Counted from the stretch's first letter, positions 45,529 through 57,916 are shown. The stretch: 64,000 nucleotides of DNA from Misgurnus anguillicaudatus (GCF_027580225.2 NC_073346.2:4086501-4150500); one strand, 5' to 3'. Program-made: numbers and translations. The notes: generated from the letters alone by a model not told the origin.

Positions 45529-46320
45529 TTCTGTTGCCTTTGTTGTAGCCACCCGTGCTGTGTATCGCGCTTTCTTCCGAGGGAGCGTCCTTTTCAAAGA
45601 CGCCAGGAGACAGGCACGCGGGGGACGACCCGGTTTCCCATTTTGGTAGAGATGAAGGTTCAAGGTTCAATTTATTGCAATATAGTGTCAAACACAATTG
45701 GAATTCTTTACAGCCAGTCACGCATGGATGTAATGTGGCAAACGAAACATTAAGACAGAACAAGATATGACAATACACAGTCATATGGAAGGTGAATGGA
45801 AGGTGCTAAGAGTAATAATGATACTTACACTAATACTGAATGATAAAAGTAGGAGTAATAGAAACAATAAAGTGCAAACAGTGCATTCAGTCCTGAAAAG
45901 GAATTGAACTGTCATTAAGCAGCCAGGCGGCCGTGGGAAAGAAGCTCAGGCGATGCCGGGATTTTGCAGTTCTCGGGAGCCGAAGCCTTCTACCTGAAGG
46001 GAGCAGCTGAAACATGGTACAGCCTGGATGAGATGGGTCAGACATAATTTTTCTTGCCCTTCTCACAGCCCTGAGGTTGTGAAGGGATTCCAGAGAAGGT
46101 AGAGAGGTGTTGATCACTCTCTCTGCCGAGCGGATCACCCGCTGCAGCTTGGCCTTGTCCTTGGCTGCTGCAGCAGGGAACCATGTAATTATTGATTGTG
46201 TAATAATGGATTTAATGATGGCAGAGTAAAACCGGATTAATATTTAATAATGAAGTTTTGCAGCTGGCCTCCAGAATCCAGCTGTCTTCTCCAAGCATGA
46301 CTTCCCTGGTTTCTGGCGTT

Positions 46321-46393
46321 GGGCCAGTGGCGCAATGGATAACGCGTCTGACTACGGATCAGAAGATTCTAGGTTCGACTCCTGGCTGGCTCG
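46321..46393 (+). tRNA. tRNA-Arg-ACG: tRNA-Arg (ACG), unit 19
   Basis: Same sequence as the copy at 2492-2564. Confidence 0.96.
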
Positions 46394-46661
46394 ATCCTGT
46401 TTTTACTCCTTCCTCCCACACGTTGGGTGTCTGCTGTCCTGCGTCAACATGCCTCAGTAGAGCAGAGGACGCACACCAGGCTCTGATTGCTCAGATGGCG
46501 GAGCGCAGGACTGCAGGCAGGCAATTTAGCCGTCCAACCTTAGGTCGATGGGCCGGAGGCAGTGAAGCTTTGCCTCTTGGAGGTGCTGCGATCCTTGCCT
46601 TCGAAGCCAGCGTTGCGCATAACCCGGCCGGTGAAAAAGGCAAGCGCACGTCAAAAGAGCG

Positions 46662-46733
46662 TTCCCTGACCGGGAATCGAACCCGGGCCGCGGCGGTGAG
46701 AGCGCCGAATCCTAGCCACTAGACCACCAGGGA
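46662..46733 (-). tRNA. tRNA-Glu-CTC: tRNA-Glu (CTC), unit 19
   Basis: Same sequence as the copy at 256-327. Confidence 0.96.
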
Positions 46734-46825
46734 GGACACGCTGGCCTTCAGGCCGTGGATGCCTGGCACACTGTGCGGAAGGAAAACGGGGCTAAAGTCT
46801 CAAACTAGTCGACAAAAGGGCACCC

Positions 46826-46899
46826 TGCCCCGTGTGAGGCTCGAACTCACGACCTTCAGATTATGAGACTGACGCGCTGCCTAACTGCGCCAACGAGGC
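46826..46899 (-). tRNA. tRNA-Met-CAT: tRNA-Met (CAT), unit 19
   Basis: Same sequence as the copy at 420-493. Confidence 0.96.
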
Positions 46900-48022
46900 A
46901 CGCCCAGACCGACGGCTCCTGGGTGGCCCCTTGCGTCTGGTTGCGTGGCATTTTGTGCGCCACCAGCGAGGAAACTCCTGCGAGGAGAGCACGACTGGGC
47001 TTCTTGCACTCTGGCTACCCACACTGAGGACCTTCTCGTTCTTAATATGTTACACGTACAGAAACAACTTCAAGGAGACACAGAGGGGCTATGTCATGCC
47101 CAGGATTCCTATCGTCTTTTAAATGGTGTCGAGAATGGCACGCCTGCCGTTGCTGGACGATCTTGGCGCACATGCTCTCAGGCTAGATAAAACCCATTAT
47201 AAATAAACACTTACATTTGACACATTTGACACAGCTGACAGATTAATGGAATAACGTTACATATCCACAATGCAAAGTCCCAGTTATTCAGTGATCACGT
47301 GTTTGGCTCGTCTTTAGCCTCATTATCTAGTAGAAAAACTTAAATTGTGCTAAAGTTGAAAGACTGTCCTATGTAAGTTGGTGACGTGTTCCACGTATTA
47401 GAGTCTGTTAAAGTAAAAGCTCTGCGGCCATTGCCTGTGGCAGTAAACTGTACTTCGCACTCACCTCTTGAAGAATCTCTTGTTTGCCTTGTGTGCTCGA
47501 GACACAATGCCACCGGTTCTTTTAAGGATGTCGCCGCCGTATGGTTAACTGTTGTCTACATTAGAAGGCAACTGCGAACCATAAAAAGGCCCTGAGACGT
47601 ACAGAGATGGCGCTTTTTCGCTAAATTGCAATGCCGGCGTCCATCCGCATTTGATCAAGTATTTTCATTGCGTGTTCAAGTAGAACGAGCAGGGTCTGAG
47701 AATGGCAATTCCTTTTTGTGACCCTGTTCTAAAACAGTATGATCAGGCGGGAAAGGATCATTGAATGCAAAACCACTTTGACAGCATCCGTTACAGGGCA
47801 TATGGAGACGGCTGCGTGTGCTTTTGGCAAATGAAAGGCTTCGGGCACATTGTTCCTCATTTCGAAAAATCCACATTCGTCACTATTTCAAGGCGTTTGT
47901 GAAGAAATAAATAAGAATTAAAGATGAGCTGCATGAAGGCAATAAAATCGTGAGTCATTCCAAAAGTTACACCGGCACATTCGCTGAGGAGCGCAATCGA
48001 CTCGCTCGGGCCAGCTGGGGTG

Positions 48023-48105
48023 GTCAGGATGGCCGAGCGGTCTAAGGCGCTGCGTTCAGGTCGCAGTCTCCTCTGGAGGCGTGGGTTCGAATCCCACTTC
48101 TGACA
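48023..48105 (+). tRNA. tRNA-Leu-CAG: tRNA-Leu (CAG), unit 19
   Basis: Same sequence as the copy at 1617-1699. Confidence 0.96.
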
Positions 48106-48897
48106 TTCTGTTGCCTTTGTTGTAGCCACCCGTGCTGTGTATCGCGCTTTCTTCCGAGGGAGCGTCCTTTTCAAAGACGCCAGGAGACAGGCACGCGGGG
48201 GACGACCCGGTTTCCCATTTTGGTAGAGATGAAGGTTCAAGGTTCAATTTATTGCAATATAGTGTCAAACACAATTGGAATTCTTTACAGCCAGTCACGC
48301 ATGGATGTAATGTGGCAAACGAAACATTAAGACAGAACAAGATATGACAATACACAGTCATATGGAAGGTGAATGGAAGGTGCTAAGAGTAATAATGATA
48401 CTTACACTAATACTGAATGATAAAAGTAGGAGTAATAGAAACAATAAAGTGCAAACAGTGCATTCAGTCCTGAAAAGGAATTGAACTGTCATTAAGCAGC
48501 CAGGCGGCCGTGGGAAAGAAGCTCAGGCGATGCCGGGATTTTGCAGTTCTCGGGAGCCGAAGCCTTCTACCTGAAGGGAGCAGCTGAAACATGGTACAGC
48601 CTGGATGAGATGGGTCAGACATAATTTTTCTTGCCCTTCTCACAGCCCTGAGGTTGTGAAGGGATTCCAGAGAAGGTAGAGAGGTGTTGATCACTCTCTC
48701 TGCCGAGCGGATCACCCGCTGCAGCTTGGCCTTGTCCTTGGCTGCTGCAGCAGGGAACCATGTAATTATTGATTGTGTAATAATGGATTTAATGATGGCA
48801 GAGTAAAACCGGATTAATATTTAATAATGAAGTTTTGCAGCTGGCCTCCAGAATCCAGCTGTCTTCTCCAAGCATGACTTCCCTGGTTTCTGGCGTT

Positions 48898-48970
48898 GGG
48901 CCAGTGGCGCAATGGATAACGCGTCTGACTACGGATCAGAAGATTCTAGGTTCGACTCCTGGCTGGCTCG
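48898..48970 (+). tRNA. tRNA-Arg-ACG: tRNA-Arg (ACG), unit 20
   Basis: Same sequence as the copy at 2492-2564. Confidence 0.96.
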
Positions 48971-49238
48971 ATCCTGTTTTTACTCCTTCCTCCCACACGT
49001 TGGGTGTCTGCTGTCCTGCGTCAACATGCCTCAGTAGAGCAGAGGACGCACACCAGGCTCTGATTGCTCAGATGGCGGAGCGCAGGACTGCAGGCAGGCA
49101 ATTTAGCCGTCCAACCTTAGGTCGATGGGCCGGAGGCAGTGAAGCTTTGCCTCTTGGAGGTGCTGCGATCCTTGCCTTCGAAGCCAGCGTTGCGCATAAC
49201 CCGGCCGGTGAAAAAGGCAAGCGCACGTCAAAAGAGCG

Positions 49239-49310
49239 TTCCCTGACCGGGAATCGAACCCGGGCCGCGGCGGTGAGAGCGCCGAATCCTAGCCACTAGA
49301 CCACCAGGGA
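49239..49310 (-). tRNA. tRNA-Glu-CTC: tRNA-Glu (CTC), unit 20
   Basis: Same sequence as the copy at 256-327. Confidence 0.96.
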
Positions 49311-49402
49311 GGACACGCTGGCCTTCAGGCCGTGGATGCCTGGCACACTGTGCGGAAGGAAAACGGGGCTAAAGTCTCAAACTAGTCGACAAAAGGGCAC
49401 CC

Positions 49403-49476
49403 TGCCCCGTGTGAGGCTCGAACTCACGACCTTCAGATTATGAGACTGACGCGCTGCCTAACTGCGCCAACGAGGC
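49403..49476 (-). tRNA. tRNA-Met-CAT: tRNA-Met (CAT), unit 20
   Basis: Same sequence as the copy at 420-493. Confidence 0.96.
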
Positions 49477-50599
49477 ACGCCCAGACCGACGGCTCCCGGG
49501 TGGCCCCTTGCGTCTGGTTGCGTGGCATTTTGTGCGCCACCAGCGAGGAAACTCCTGCGAGGAGAGCACGACTGGGCTTTTTGCACTCTGGCTACCCACA
49601 CTGAGGACCTTCTCGTTCTTAATATGTTACACGTACAGAAACAACTTCAAGGAGACACAGAGGGGCTATGTCATGCCCAGGATTCCTATCGTCTTTTAAA
49701 TGGTGTCGAGAATGGCACGCCTGCCGTTGCTGGACGATCTTGGCGCACATGCTCTCAGGCTAGATAAAACCCATTATAAATAAACACTTACATTTGACAC
49801 ATTTGACACAGCTGACAGATTAATGGAATAACGTTACATATCCACAATGCAAAGTCCCAGTTATTCAGTGATCACGTGTTTGGCTCGTCTTTAGCCTCAT
49901 TATCTAGTAGAAAAACTTAAATTGTGCTAAAGTTGAAAGACTGTCCTATGTAAGTTGGTGACGTGTTCCACGTATTAGAGTCTGTTAAAGTAAAAGCTCT
50001 GCGGCCATTGCCTGTGGCAGTAAACTGTACTTCGCACTCACCTCTTGAAGAATCTCTTGTTTGCCTTGTGTGCTCGAGACACAATGCCACCGGTTCTTTT
50101 AAGGATGTCGCCGCCGTATGGTTAACTGTTGTCTACATTAGAAGGCAACTGCGAACCATAAAAAGGCCCTGAGACGTACAGAGATGGCGCTTTTTCGCTA
50201 AATTGCAATGCCGGCGTCCATCCGCATTTGATCAAGTATTTTCATTGCGTGTTCAAGTAGAACGAGCAGGGTCTGAGAATGGCAATTCCTTTTTGTGACC
50301 CTGTTCTAAAACAGTATGATCAGGCGGGAAAGGATCATTGAATGCAAAACCACTTTGACAGCATCCGTTACAGGGCATATGGAGACGGCTGCGTGTGCTT
50401 TTGGCAAATGAAAGGCTTCGGGCACATTGTTCCTCATTTCGAAAAATCCACATTCGTCACTATTTCAAGGCGTTTGTGAAGAAATAAATAAGAATTAAAG
50501 ATGAGCTGCATGAAGGCAATAAAATCGTGAGTCATTCCAAAAGTTACACCGGCACATTCGCTGAGGAGCGCAATCGACTCGCTCGGGCCAGCTGGGGTG

Positions 50600-50682
50600 G
50601 TCAGGATGGCCGAGCGGTCTAAGGCGCTGCGTTCAGGTCGCAGTCTCCTCTGGAGGCGTGGGTTCGAATCCCACTTCTGACA
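50600..50682 (+). tRNA. tRNA-Leu-CAG: tRNA-Leu (CAG), unit 20
   Basis: Same sequence as the copy at 1617-1699. The trailer has the C also seen in units 2 and 5. Confidence 0.96.
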
Positions 50683-51474
50683 TTCTGTTGCCTCTGTTGT
50701 AGCCACCCGTGCTGTGTATCGCGCTTTCTTCCGAGGGAGCGTCCTTTTCAAAGACGCCAGGAGACAGGCACGCGGGGGACGACCCGGTTTCCCATTTTGG
50801 TAGAGATGAAGGTTCAAGGTTCAATTTATTGCAATATAGTGTCAAACACAATTGGAATTCTTTACAGCCAGTCACGCATGGATGTAATGTGGCAAACGAA
50901 ACATTAAGACAGAACAAGATATGACAATACACAGTCATATGGAAGGTGAATGGAAGGTGCTAAGAGTAATAATGATACTTACACTAATACTGAATGATAA
51001 AAGTAGGAGTAATAGAAACAATAAAGTGCAAACAGTGCATTCAGTCCTGAAAAGGAATTGAACTGTCATTAAGCAGCCAGGCGGCCGTGGGAAAGAAGCT
51101 CAGGCGATGCCGGGATTTTGCAGTTCTCGGGAGCCGAAGCCTTCTACCTGAAGGGAGCAGCTGAAACATGGTACAGCCTGGATGAGATGGGTCAGACATA
51201 ATTTTTCTTGCCCTTCTCACAGCCCTGAGGTTGTGAAGGGATTCCAGAGAAGGTAGAGAGGTGTTGATCACTCTCTCTGCCGAGCGGATCACCCGCTGCA
51301 GCTTGGCCTTGTCCTTGGCTGCTGCAGCAGGGAACCATGTAATTATTGATTGTGTAATAATGGATTTAATGATGGCAGAGTAAAACCGGATTAATATTTA
51401 ATAATGAAGTTTTGCAGCTGGCCTCCAGAATCCAGCTGTCTTCTCCAAGCATGACTTCCCTGGTTTCTGGCGTT

Positions 51475-51547
51475 GGGCCAGTGGCGCAATGGATAACGCG
51501 TCTGACTACGGATCAGAAGATTCTAGGTTCGACTCCTGGCTGGCTCG
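51475..51547 (+). tRNA. tRNA-Arg-ACG: tRNA-Arg (ACG), unit 21
   Basis: Same sequence as the copy at 2492-2564. It is the last copy before the right-end U23 block. Confidence 0.96.
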
Positions 51548-51815
51548 ATCCTGTTTTTACTCCTTCCTCCCACACGTTGGGTGTCTGCTGTCCTGCGTCA
51601 ACATGCCTCAGTAGAGCAGAGGACGCACACCAGGCTCTGATTGCTCAGATGGCGGAGCGCAGGACTGCAGGCAGGCAATTTAGCCGTCCAACCTTAGGTC
51701 GATGGGCCGGAGGCAGTGAAGCTTTGCCTCTTGGAGGTGCTGCGATCCTTGCCTTCGAAGCCAGCGTTGCGCATAACCCGGCCGGTGAAAAAGGCAAGCG
51801 CACGTCAAAAGAGCG

Positions 51816-51887
51816 TTCCCTGACCGGGAATCGAACCCGGGCCGCGGCGGTGAGAGCGCCGAATCCTAGCCACTAGACCACCAGGGA
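51816..51887 (-). tRNA. tRNA-Glu-CTC: tRNA-Glu (CTC), unit 21
   Basis: Same sequence as the copy at 256-327. Confidence 0.96.
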
Positions 51888-51979
51888 GGACACGCTGGCC
51901 TTCAGGCCGTGGATGCCTGGCACACTGTGCGGAAGGAAAACGGGGCTAAAGTCTCAAACTAGTCGACAAAAGGGCACCC

Positions 51980-52053
51980 TGCCCCGTGTGAGGCTCGAAC
52001 TCACGACCTTCAGATTATGAGACTGACGCGCTGCCTAACTGCGCCAACGAGGC
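51980..52053 (-). tRNA. tRNA-Met-CAT: tRNA-Met (CAT), unit 21
   Basis: Same sequence as the copy at 420-493. Confidence 0.96.
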
Positions 52054-53177
52054 ACGCCCAGACCGGCGGCTCCTGGGTGGCCCCTTGCGTCTGGTTGCGT
52101 GGCATTTTGTGCGCCACCAGCGAGGAAACTCCTGCGAGGAGAGCACGACTGGGCTTCTTGCACTCTGGCTACCCACACTGAGGACCTTCAGGTTCTTAAT
52201 ATGTTACACGTACAGAAACAACTTCAAGGAGACACAGAGAGGCTATGTCATGCCCAGGATTCCTATCGTCTTTTAAATGGTGTCGAGAATGGCACGCCTG
52301 CCGTTGCTGGACGATCTTGGCGCACATGCTCTCAGGCTAGATAAAACCCATTATAAATAAACACTTACATTTGACACATTTGACACAGCTGACAGATTAA
52401 TGGAATAACGTTACATATCCACAATGCAAAGTCCCAGTTATTCAGTGATCACGTGTTTGGCTCGTCTTTAGCCTCATTATCTAGTAGAAAAACTTAAATT
52501 GTGCTAAAGTTGAAAGACTGTCCTATGTAAGTTGGTGACGTGTTCCACGTATTAGAGTCTGTTAAAGTAAAAGCTCTGCGGCCATTGCCTGTGGCAGTAA
52601 ACTGTACTTCGCACTCACCTCTTGAAGAATCTCTTGTTTGCCTTGTGTGCTCGAGACACAACGCCACCGGTTCTTTTAAGGATGTCGCCGCCGTATGGTT
52701 AACTGTTGTCTACATTAGAAGGCAACTGCGAACCATAAAAAGGCCCTGAGACGTACAGAGATGGCGCTTTTTCGCTAAATTGCAATGCCGGCGTCCATCC
52801 GCATTTGATCAAGTATTTTCATTGCGCGTTCAAGTAGAACGAGCAGGGTCTGAGAATGGCGATTCCTTTTTGTGACCCTGTTCTAAAACAGTATGATCAG
52901 GCGGGAAAGGATCATTGAATGCAAAACCACTTTGACAGCATCCGTTACAGGGCATATGGAGACGGGCTGTGTGTGCTTTTGGCAAATGAAAGGCTTCGGG
53001 CACATTGTTCCTCATTTCGAAAAATCCACATTCGTCACTATTTCAAGGCGTTTGTGAAGAAATAAATAAGAATTAAAGATGAGCTGCATGAAGGCAATAA
53101 AATCGTGAGTCATTCCAAAAGTTACACCGGCACATTCGCTGAGGAGCGCAATCGACTCGCTCGGGCCAGCTGGGGTG

Positions 53178-53260
53178 GTCAGGATGGCCGAGCGGTCTAA
53201 GGCGCTGCGTTCAGGTCGCAGTCTCCTCTGGAGGCGTGGGTTCGAATCCCACTTCTGACA
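53178..53260 (+). tRNA. tRNA-Leu-CAG: tRNA-Leu (CAG), unit 21
   Basis: Same sequence as the copy at 1617-1699. Confidence 0.96.
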
Positions 53261-54052
53261 TTCTGTTGCCTTTGTTGTAGCCACCCGTGCTGTGTATCGC
53301 GCTTTCTTCCGAGGGAGCGTCCTTTTCAAAGACGCCAGGAGACAGGCACGCGGGGGACGACCCGGTTTCCCATTTTGGTAGAGATGAAGGTTCAAGGTTC
53401 AATTTATTGCAATATAGTGTCAAACACAATTGGAATTCTTTACAGCCAGTCACGCATGGATGTAATGTGGCAAACGAAACATTAAGACAGAACAAGATAT
53501 GACAATACACAGTCATATGGAAGGTGAATGGAAGGTGCTAAGAGTAATAATGATACTTACACTAATACTGAATGATAAAAGTAGGAGTAATAGAAACAAT
53601 AAAGTGCAAACAGTGCATTCAGTCCTGAAAAGGAATTGAACTGTCATTAAGCAGCCAGGCGGCCGTGGGAAAGAAGCTCAGGCGATGCCGGGATTTTGCA
53701 GTTCTCGGGAGCCGAAGCCTTCTACCTGAAGGGAGCAGCTGAAACATGGTACAGCCTGGATGAGATGGGTCAGACATAATTTTTCTTGCCCTTCTCACAG
53801 CCCTGAGGTTGTGAAGGGATTCCAGAGAAGGTAGAGAGGTGTTGATCACTCTCTCTGCCGAGCGGATCACCCGCTGCAGCTTGGCCTTGTCCTTGGCTGC
53901 TGCAGCAGGGAACCATATAATTATTGATTGTGTAATAATGGATTTAATGATGGCAGAGTAAAACCGGATTAATATTTAATAATGAAGTTTTGCAGCTGGC
54001 CTCCAGAATCCAGCTGTCTTCTCCAAGCATGACTTCCCTGGTTTCTGGCGTT

Positions 54053-54125
54053 GGGCCAGTGGCGCAATGGATAATGCGTCTGACTACGGATCAGAAGATT
54101 CTAGGTTCGACTCCTGGCTGGCTCG
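54053..54125 (+). tRNA. tRNA-Arg-ACG: tRNA-Arg (ACG), unit 22, U23 variant
   Basis: Has the D-stem G-U pair described for unit 6. Confidence 0.95.
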
Positions 54126-54393
54126 ATCCTGTTTTTACTCCTTCCTCCCACACGTTGGGTGTCTGCTGTCCTGCGTCAACATGCCTCAGTAGAGCAGAGG
54201 ACGCACACCAGGCTCTGATTGCTCAGATGGCGGAGCGCAGGACTGCAGGCAGGCAATTTAGCCGTCCAACCTTAGGTCGATGGGCCGGAGGCAGTGAAGC
54301 TTTGCCTCTTGGAGGTGCTGCGATCCTTGCCTTCGAAGCCAGCGTTGCGCATAACCCGGCCGGTGAAAAAGGCAAGCGCACGTCAAAAGAGCG

Positions 54394-54465
54394 TTCCCTG
54401 ACCGGGAATCGAACCCGGGCCGCGGCGGTGAGAGCGCCGAATCCTAGCCACTAGACCACCAGGGA
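54394..54465 (-). tRNA. tRNA-Glu-CTC: tRNA-Glu (CTC), unit 22
   Basis: Same sequence as the copy at 256-327. Confidence 0.96.
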
Positions 54466-54557
54466 GGACACGCTGGCCTTCAGGCCGTGGATGCCTGGCA
54501 CACTGTGCGGAAGGAAAACGGGGCTAAAGTCTCAAACTAGTCGACAAAAGGGCACCC

Positions 54558-54631
54558 TGCCCCGTGTGAGGCTCGAACTCACGACCTTCAGATTATGAGA
54601 CTGACGCGCTGCCTAACTGCGCCAACGAGGC
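54558..54631 (-). tRNA. tRNA-Met-CAT: tRNA-Met (CAT), unit 22
   Basis: Same sequence as the copy at 420-493. Confidence 0.96.
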
Positions 54632-55755
54632 ACGCCCAGACCGGCGGCTCCTGGGTGGCCCCTTGCGTCTGGTTGCGTGGCATTTTGTGCGCCACCAGCG
54701 AGGAAACTCTTGCGAGGAGAGCACGACTGGGCTTCTTGCACTCTGGCTACCCACACTGAGGACCTTCAGGTTCTTAAAATGTTACACGTACAGAAACAAC
54801 TTCAAGGAGACACAGAGGGGCTATGTCATGCCCAGGATTCCTATCGTCTTTTAAATGGTGTCGAGAATGGCACGCCTGCCGTTGCTGGACGATCTTGGCG
54901 CACATGCTCTCAGGCTAGATAAAACCCATTATAAATAAACACTTACATTTGACACATTTGACACAGCTGACAGATTAATGGAATAACGTTACATATCCAC
55001 AATGCAAAGTCCCAGTTATTCAGTGATCACGTGTTTGGCTCGTCTTTAGCCTCATTATCTAGTAGAAAAACTTAAATTGTGCTAAAGTTGAAAGACTGTC
55101 CTATGTAAGTTGGTGACGTGTTCCACGTATTAGAGTCTGTTAAAGTAAAAGCTCTGCGGCCATTGCCTGTGGCAGTAAACTGTACTTCGCACTCACCTCT
55201 TGAAGAATCTCTTGTTTGCCTTGTGTGCTCGAGACACAACGCCACCGGTTCTTTTAAGGATGTCGCCGCCGTATGGTTAACTGTTGTCTACATTAGAAGG
55301 CAACTGCGAACCATAAAAAGGCCCTGAGACGTACAGAGATGGCGCTTTTTCGCTAAATTGCAATGCCGGCGTCCATCCGCATTTGATCAAGTATTTTCAT
55401 TGCGCGTTCAAGTAGAACGAGCAGGGTCTGAGAATGGCGATTCCGTTTTGTGACCCTGTTCTAAAACAGTATGATCAAGGGGGAAAGGATCATTGAATGC
55501 AAAACCACTTTGACAGCATCCGTTACAGGGCATATGGAGACGGGCTGCGTGTGCTTTTGGCAAATGAAAGGCTTCGGGCACATTGTTCCTCATTTCGAAA
55601 AATCCACATTCGTCACTATTTCAAGGCGTTTGTGAAGAAATAAATAAGAATTAAAGATGAGCTGCATGAAGGCAATAAAATCGTGAGTCATTCCAAAAGT
55701 TACACCGGCACATTCGCTGAGGAGCGCAATTGACTCGCTCTGGCCAGCTGGGGTG

Positions 55756-55838
55756 GTCAGGATGGCCGAGCGGTCTAAGGCGCTGCGTTCAGGTCGCAGT
55801 CTCCTCTGGAGGCGTGGGTTCGAATCCCACTTCTGACA
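55756..55838 (+). tRNA. tRNA-Leu-CAG: tRNA-Leu (CAG), unit 22
   Basis: Same sequence as the copy at 1617-1699. The upstream flank has two changes (caattgact, ctctggcc) within about 30 bp. Confidence 0.96.
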
Positions 55839-56630
55839 TTCTGTTGCCTTTGTTGTAGCCACCCGTGCTGTGTATCGCGCTTTCTTCCGAGGGAGCGTCC
55901 TTTTCAAAGACGCCAGGAGACAGACACGCGGGGGACGACCCGGTTTCCCATTTTGGTAGAGATGAAGGTTCAAGGTTCAATTTATTGCAATATAGTGTCA
56001 AACACAATTGGAATTCTTTACAGCCAGTCACGCATGGATGTAATGTGGCAAACGAAACATTAAGACAGAACAAGATATGACAATACACAGTCATATGGAA
56101 GGTGAATGGAAGGTGCTAAGAGTAATAATGATACTTACACTAATACTGAATGATAAAAGTAGGAGTAATAGAAACAATAAAGTGCAAACAGTGCATTCAG
56201 TCCTGAAAAGGAATTGAACTGTCATTAAGCAGCCAGGCGGCCGTGGGAAAGAAGCTCAGGCGATGCCGGGATTTTGCAGTTCTCGGGAGCCGAAGCCTTC
56301 TACCTGAAGGGAGCAGCTGAAACATGGTACAGCCTGGATGAGATGGGTCAGACATAATTTTTCTTGCCCTTCTCACAGCCCTGAGGTTGTGAAGGGATTC
56401 CAGAGAAGGTAGAGAGGTGTTGATCACTCTCTCTGCCGAGCGGATCACCCGCTGCAGCTTGGCCTTGTCCTTGGCTGCTGCAGCAGGGAACCATATAATT
56501 ATTGATTGTGTAATAATGGATTTAATGATGGCAGAGTAAAACCGGATTAATATTTAATAATGAAGTTTTGCAGCTGGCCTCCAGAATCCAGCTGTCTTCT
56601 CCAAGCATGACTTCCCTGGTTTCTGGCGTT

Positions 56631-56703
56631 GGGCCAGTGGCGCAATGGATAATGCGTCTGACTACGGATCAGAAGATTCTAGGTTCGACTCCTGGCTGGC
56701 TCG
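56631..56703 (+). tRNA. tRNA-Arg-ACG: tRNA-Arg (ACG), unit 23, U23 variant
   Basis: Has the D-stem G-U pair described for unit 6. Confidence 0.95.
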
Positions 56704-56971
56704 ATCCTGTTTTTACTCCTTCCTCCCACACGTTGGGTGTCTGCTGTCCTGCGTCAACATGCCTCAGTAGAGCAGAGGACGCACACCAGGCTCTGATTGC
56801 TCAGATGGCGGAGCGCAGGACTGCAGGCAGGCAATTTAGCCGTCCAACCTTAGGTCGATGGGCCGGAGGCAGTGAAGCTTTGCCTCTTGGAGGTGCTGCG
56901 ATCCTTGCCTTCGAAGCCAGCGTTGCGCATAACCCGGCCGGTGAAAAAGGCAAGCGCACGTCAAAAGAGCG

Positions 56972-57043
56972 TTCCCTGACCGGGAATCGAACCCGGGCCG
57001 CGGCGGTGAGAGCGCCGAATCCTAGCCACTAGACCACCAGGGA
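56972..57043 (-). tRNA. tRNA-Glu-CTC: tRNA-Glu (CTC), unit 23
   Basis: Same sequence as the copy at 256-327. Confidence 0.96.
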
Positions 57044-57135
57044 GGACACGCTGGCCTTCAGGCCGTGGATGCCTGGCACACTGTGCGGAAGGAAAACGGG
57101 GCTAAAGTCTCAAACTAGTCGACAAAAGGGCACCC

Positions 57136-57205
57136 TGCCCCGTGTGAGGCTCGAACTCACGACCTTCAGATTATGAGACTGACGCGCTGCCTAACTGCGC
57201 CAACG
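57136..57205 (-). pseudogene. tRNA-Met (CAT), 5'-truncated, unit 23
   Basis: The 500-bp deletion removes the first four bases (GCCT) and the whole 5' flank. The new 5' side reads AATACGT where GCCTCGT is needed, so acceptor pairs 1-4 are lost or reduced to one wobble. Pairs 5-7 remain. The A box, B box, anticodon and terminator are intact, so a transcript is possible but a mature tRNA is unlikely. Confidence 0.9.
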
Positions 57206-57833
57206 TATTAGAGTCTGTTAAAGTAAAAGCTCTGCGGCCATTGCCTGTGGCAGTAAACTGTACTTCGCACTCACCTCTTGAAGAATCTCTTGTTTGCCTT
57301 GTGTGCTCGAGACACAACGCCACCGGTTCTTTTAAGGATGTCGCCGCCGTATGGTTAACTGTTGTCTACATTAGAAGGCAACTGCGAACCATAAAAAGGC
57401 CCTGAGACGTACAGAGATGGCGCTTTTTCGCTAAATTGCAATGCCGGCGTCCATCCGCATTTGATCAAGTATTTTCATTGCGCGTTCAAGTAGAACGAGC
57501 AGGGTCTGAGAATGGCGATTCCGTTTTGTGACCCTGTTCTAAAACAGTATGATCAAGGGGGAAAGGATCATTGAATGCAAAACCACTTTGACAGCATCCG
57601 TTACAGGGCATATGGAGACGGGCTGCGTGTGCTTTTGGCAAATGAAAGGCTTCGGGCACATTGTTCCTCATTTCGAAAAATCCACATTCGTCACTATTTC
57701 AAGGCGTTTGTGAAGAAATAAATAAGAATTAAAGATGAGCTGCATGAAGGCAATAAAATCGTGAGTCATTCCAAAAGTTACACCGGCACATTCGCTGAGG
57801 AGCGCAATTGACTCGCTCTGGCCAGCTGGGGTG

Positions 57834-57916
57834 GTCAGGATGGCCGAGCGGTCTAAGGCGCTGCGTTCAGGTCGCAGTCTCCTCTGGAGGCGTGGGTTCG
57901 AATCCCACTTCTGACA
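57834..57916 (+). tRNA. tRNA-Leu-CAG: tRNA-Leu (CAG), unit 23
   Basis: Same sequence as the copy at 1617-1699. The spacer to tRNA-Met is only about 630 bp here. Confidence 0.96.

Larger units (their letters stand above)
43744..46320 (+). repeat. Array unit 18 (2,577 bp)
   Basis: The Tyr relic is at 43903-43990 and the LINE remnant at 45655-46269. The unit carries the 1-bp deletion (gacggctg) near 45230. Gtgcgaaagg near 44200 is private. Confidence 0.97.
46321..48897 (+). repeat. Array unit 19 (2,577 bp)
   Basis: The Tyr relic is at 46480-46567 and the LINE remnant at 48232-48846. It carries the 1-bp deletion near 47808. I noticed no private change. Confidence 0.97.
48898..51474 (+). repeat. 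Array unit 20 (2,577 bp), near-copy of unit 2
   Basis: The Tyr relic is at 49057-49144 and the LINE remnant at 50809-51423. C at 49497, T at 49580 and C at 50694 match the diagnostic bases of unit 2 at a constant offset of 46,406 bp. It also carries the 1-bp deletion near 50385. Confidence 0.97.
51475..54052 (+). repeat. Array unit 21 (2,578 bp)
   Basis: The Tyr relic is at 51634-51721 and the LINE remnant at 53387-54001. Accggcgg, ccttcagg and accatataa are the right-end block markers. Acagagagg near 52240 and gggctgtg near 52968 are private. Confidence 0.97.
54053..56630 (+). repeat. Array unit 22 (2,578 bp)
   Basis: The Tyr relic is at 54212-54299 and the LINE remnant at 55965-56579. Markers are the tRNA-Arg U23 variant, ttccgttttg, and caattgact with ctctggcc just upstream of tRNA-Leu; these recur in units 23 and 25. 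Aaactcttg near 54707 and cttaaaatg near 54776 are private. Confidence 0.97.
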
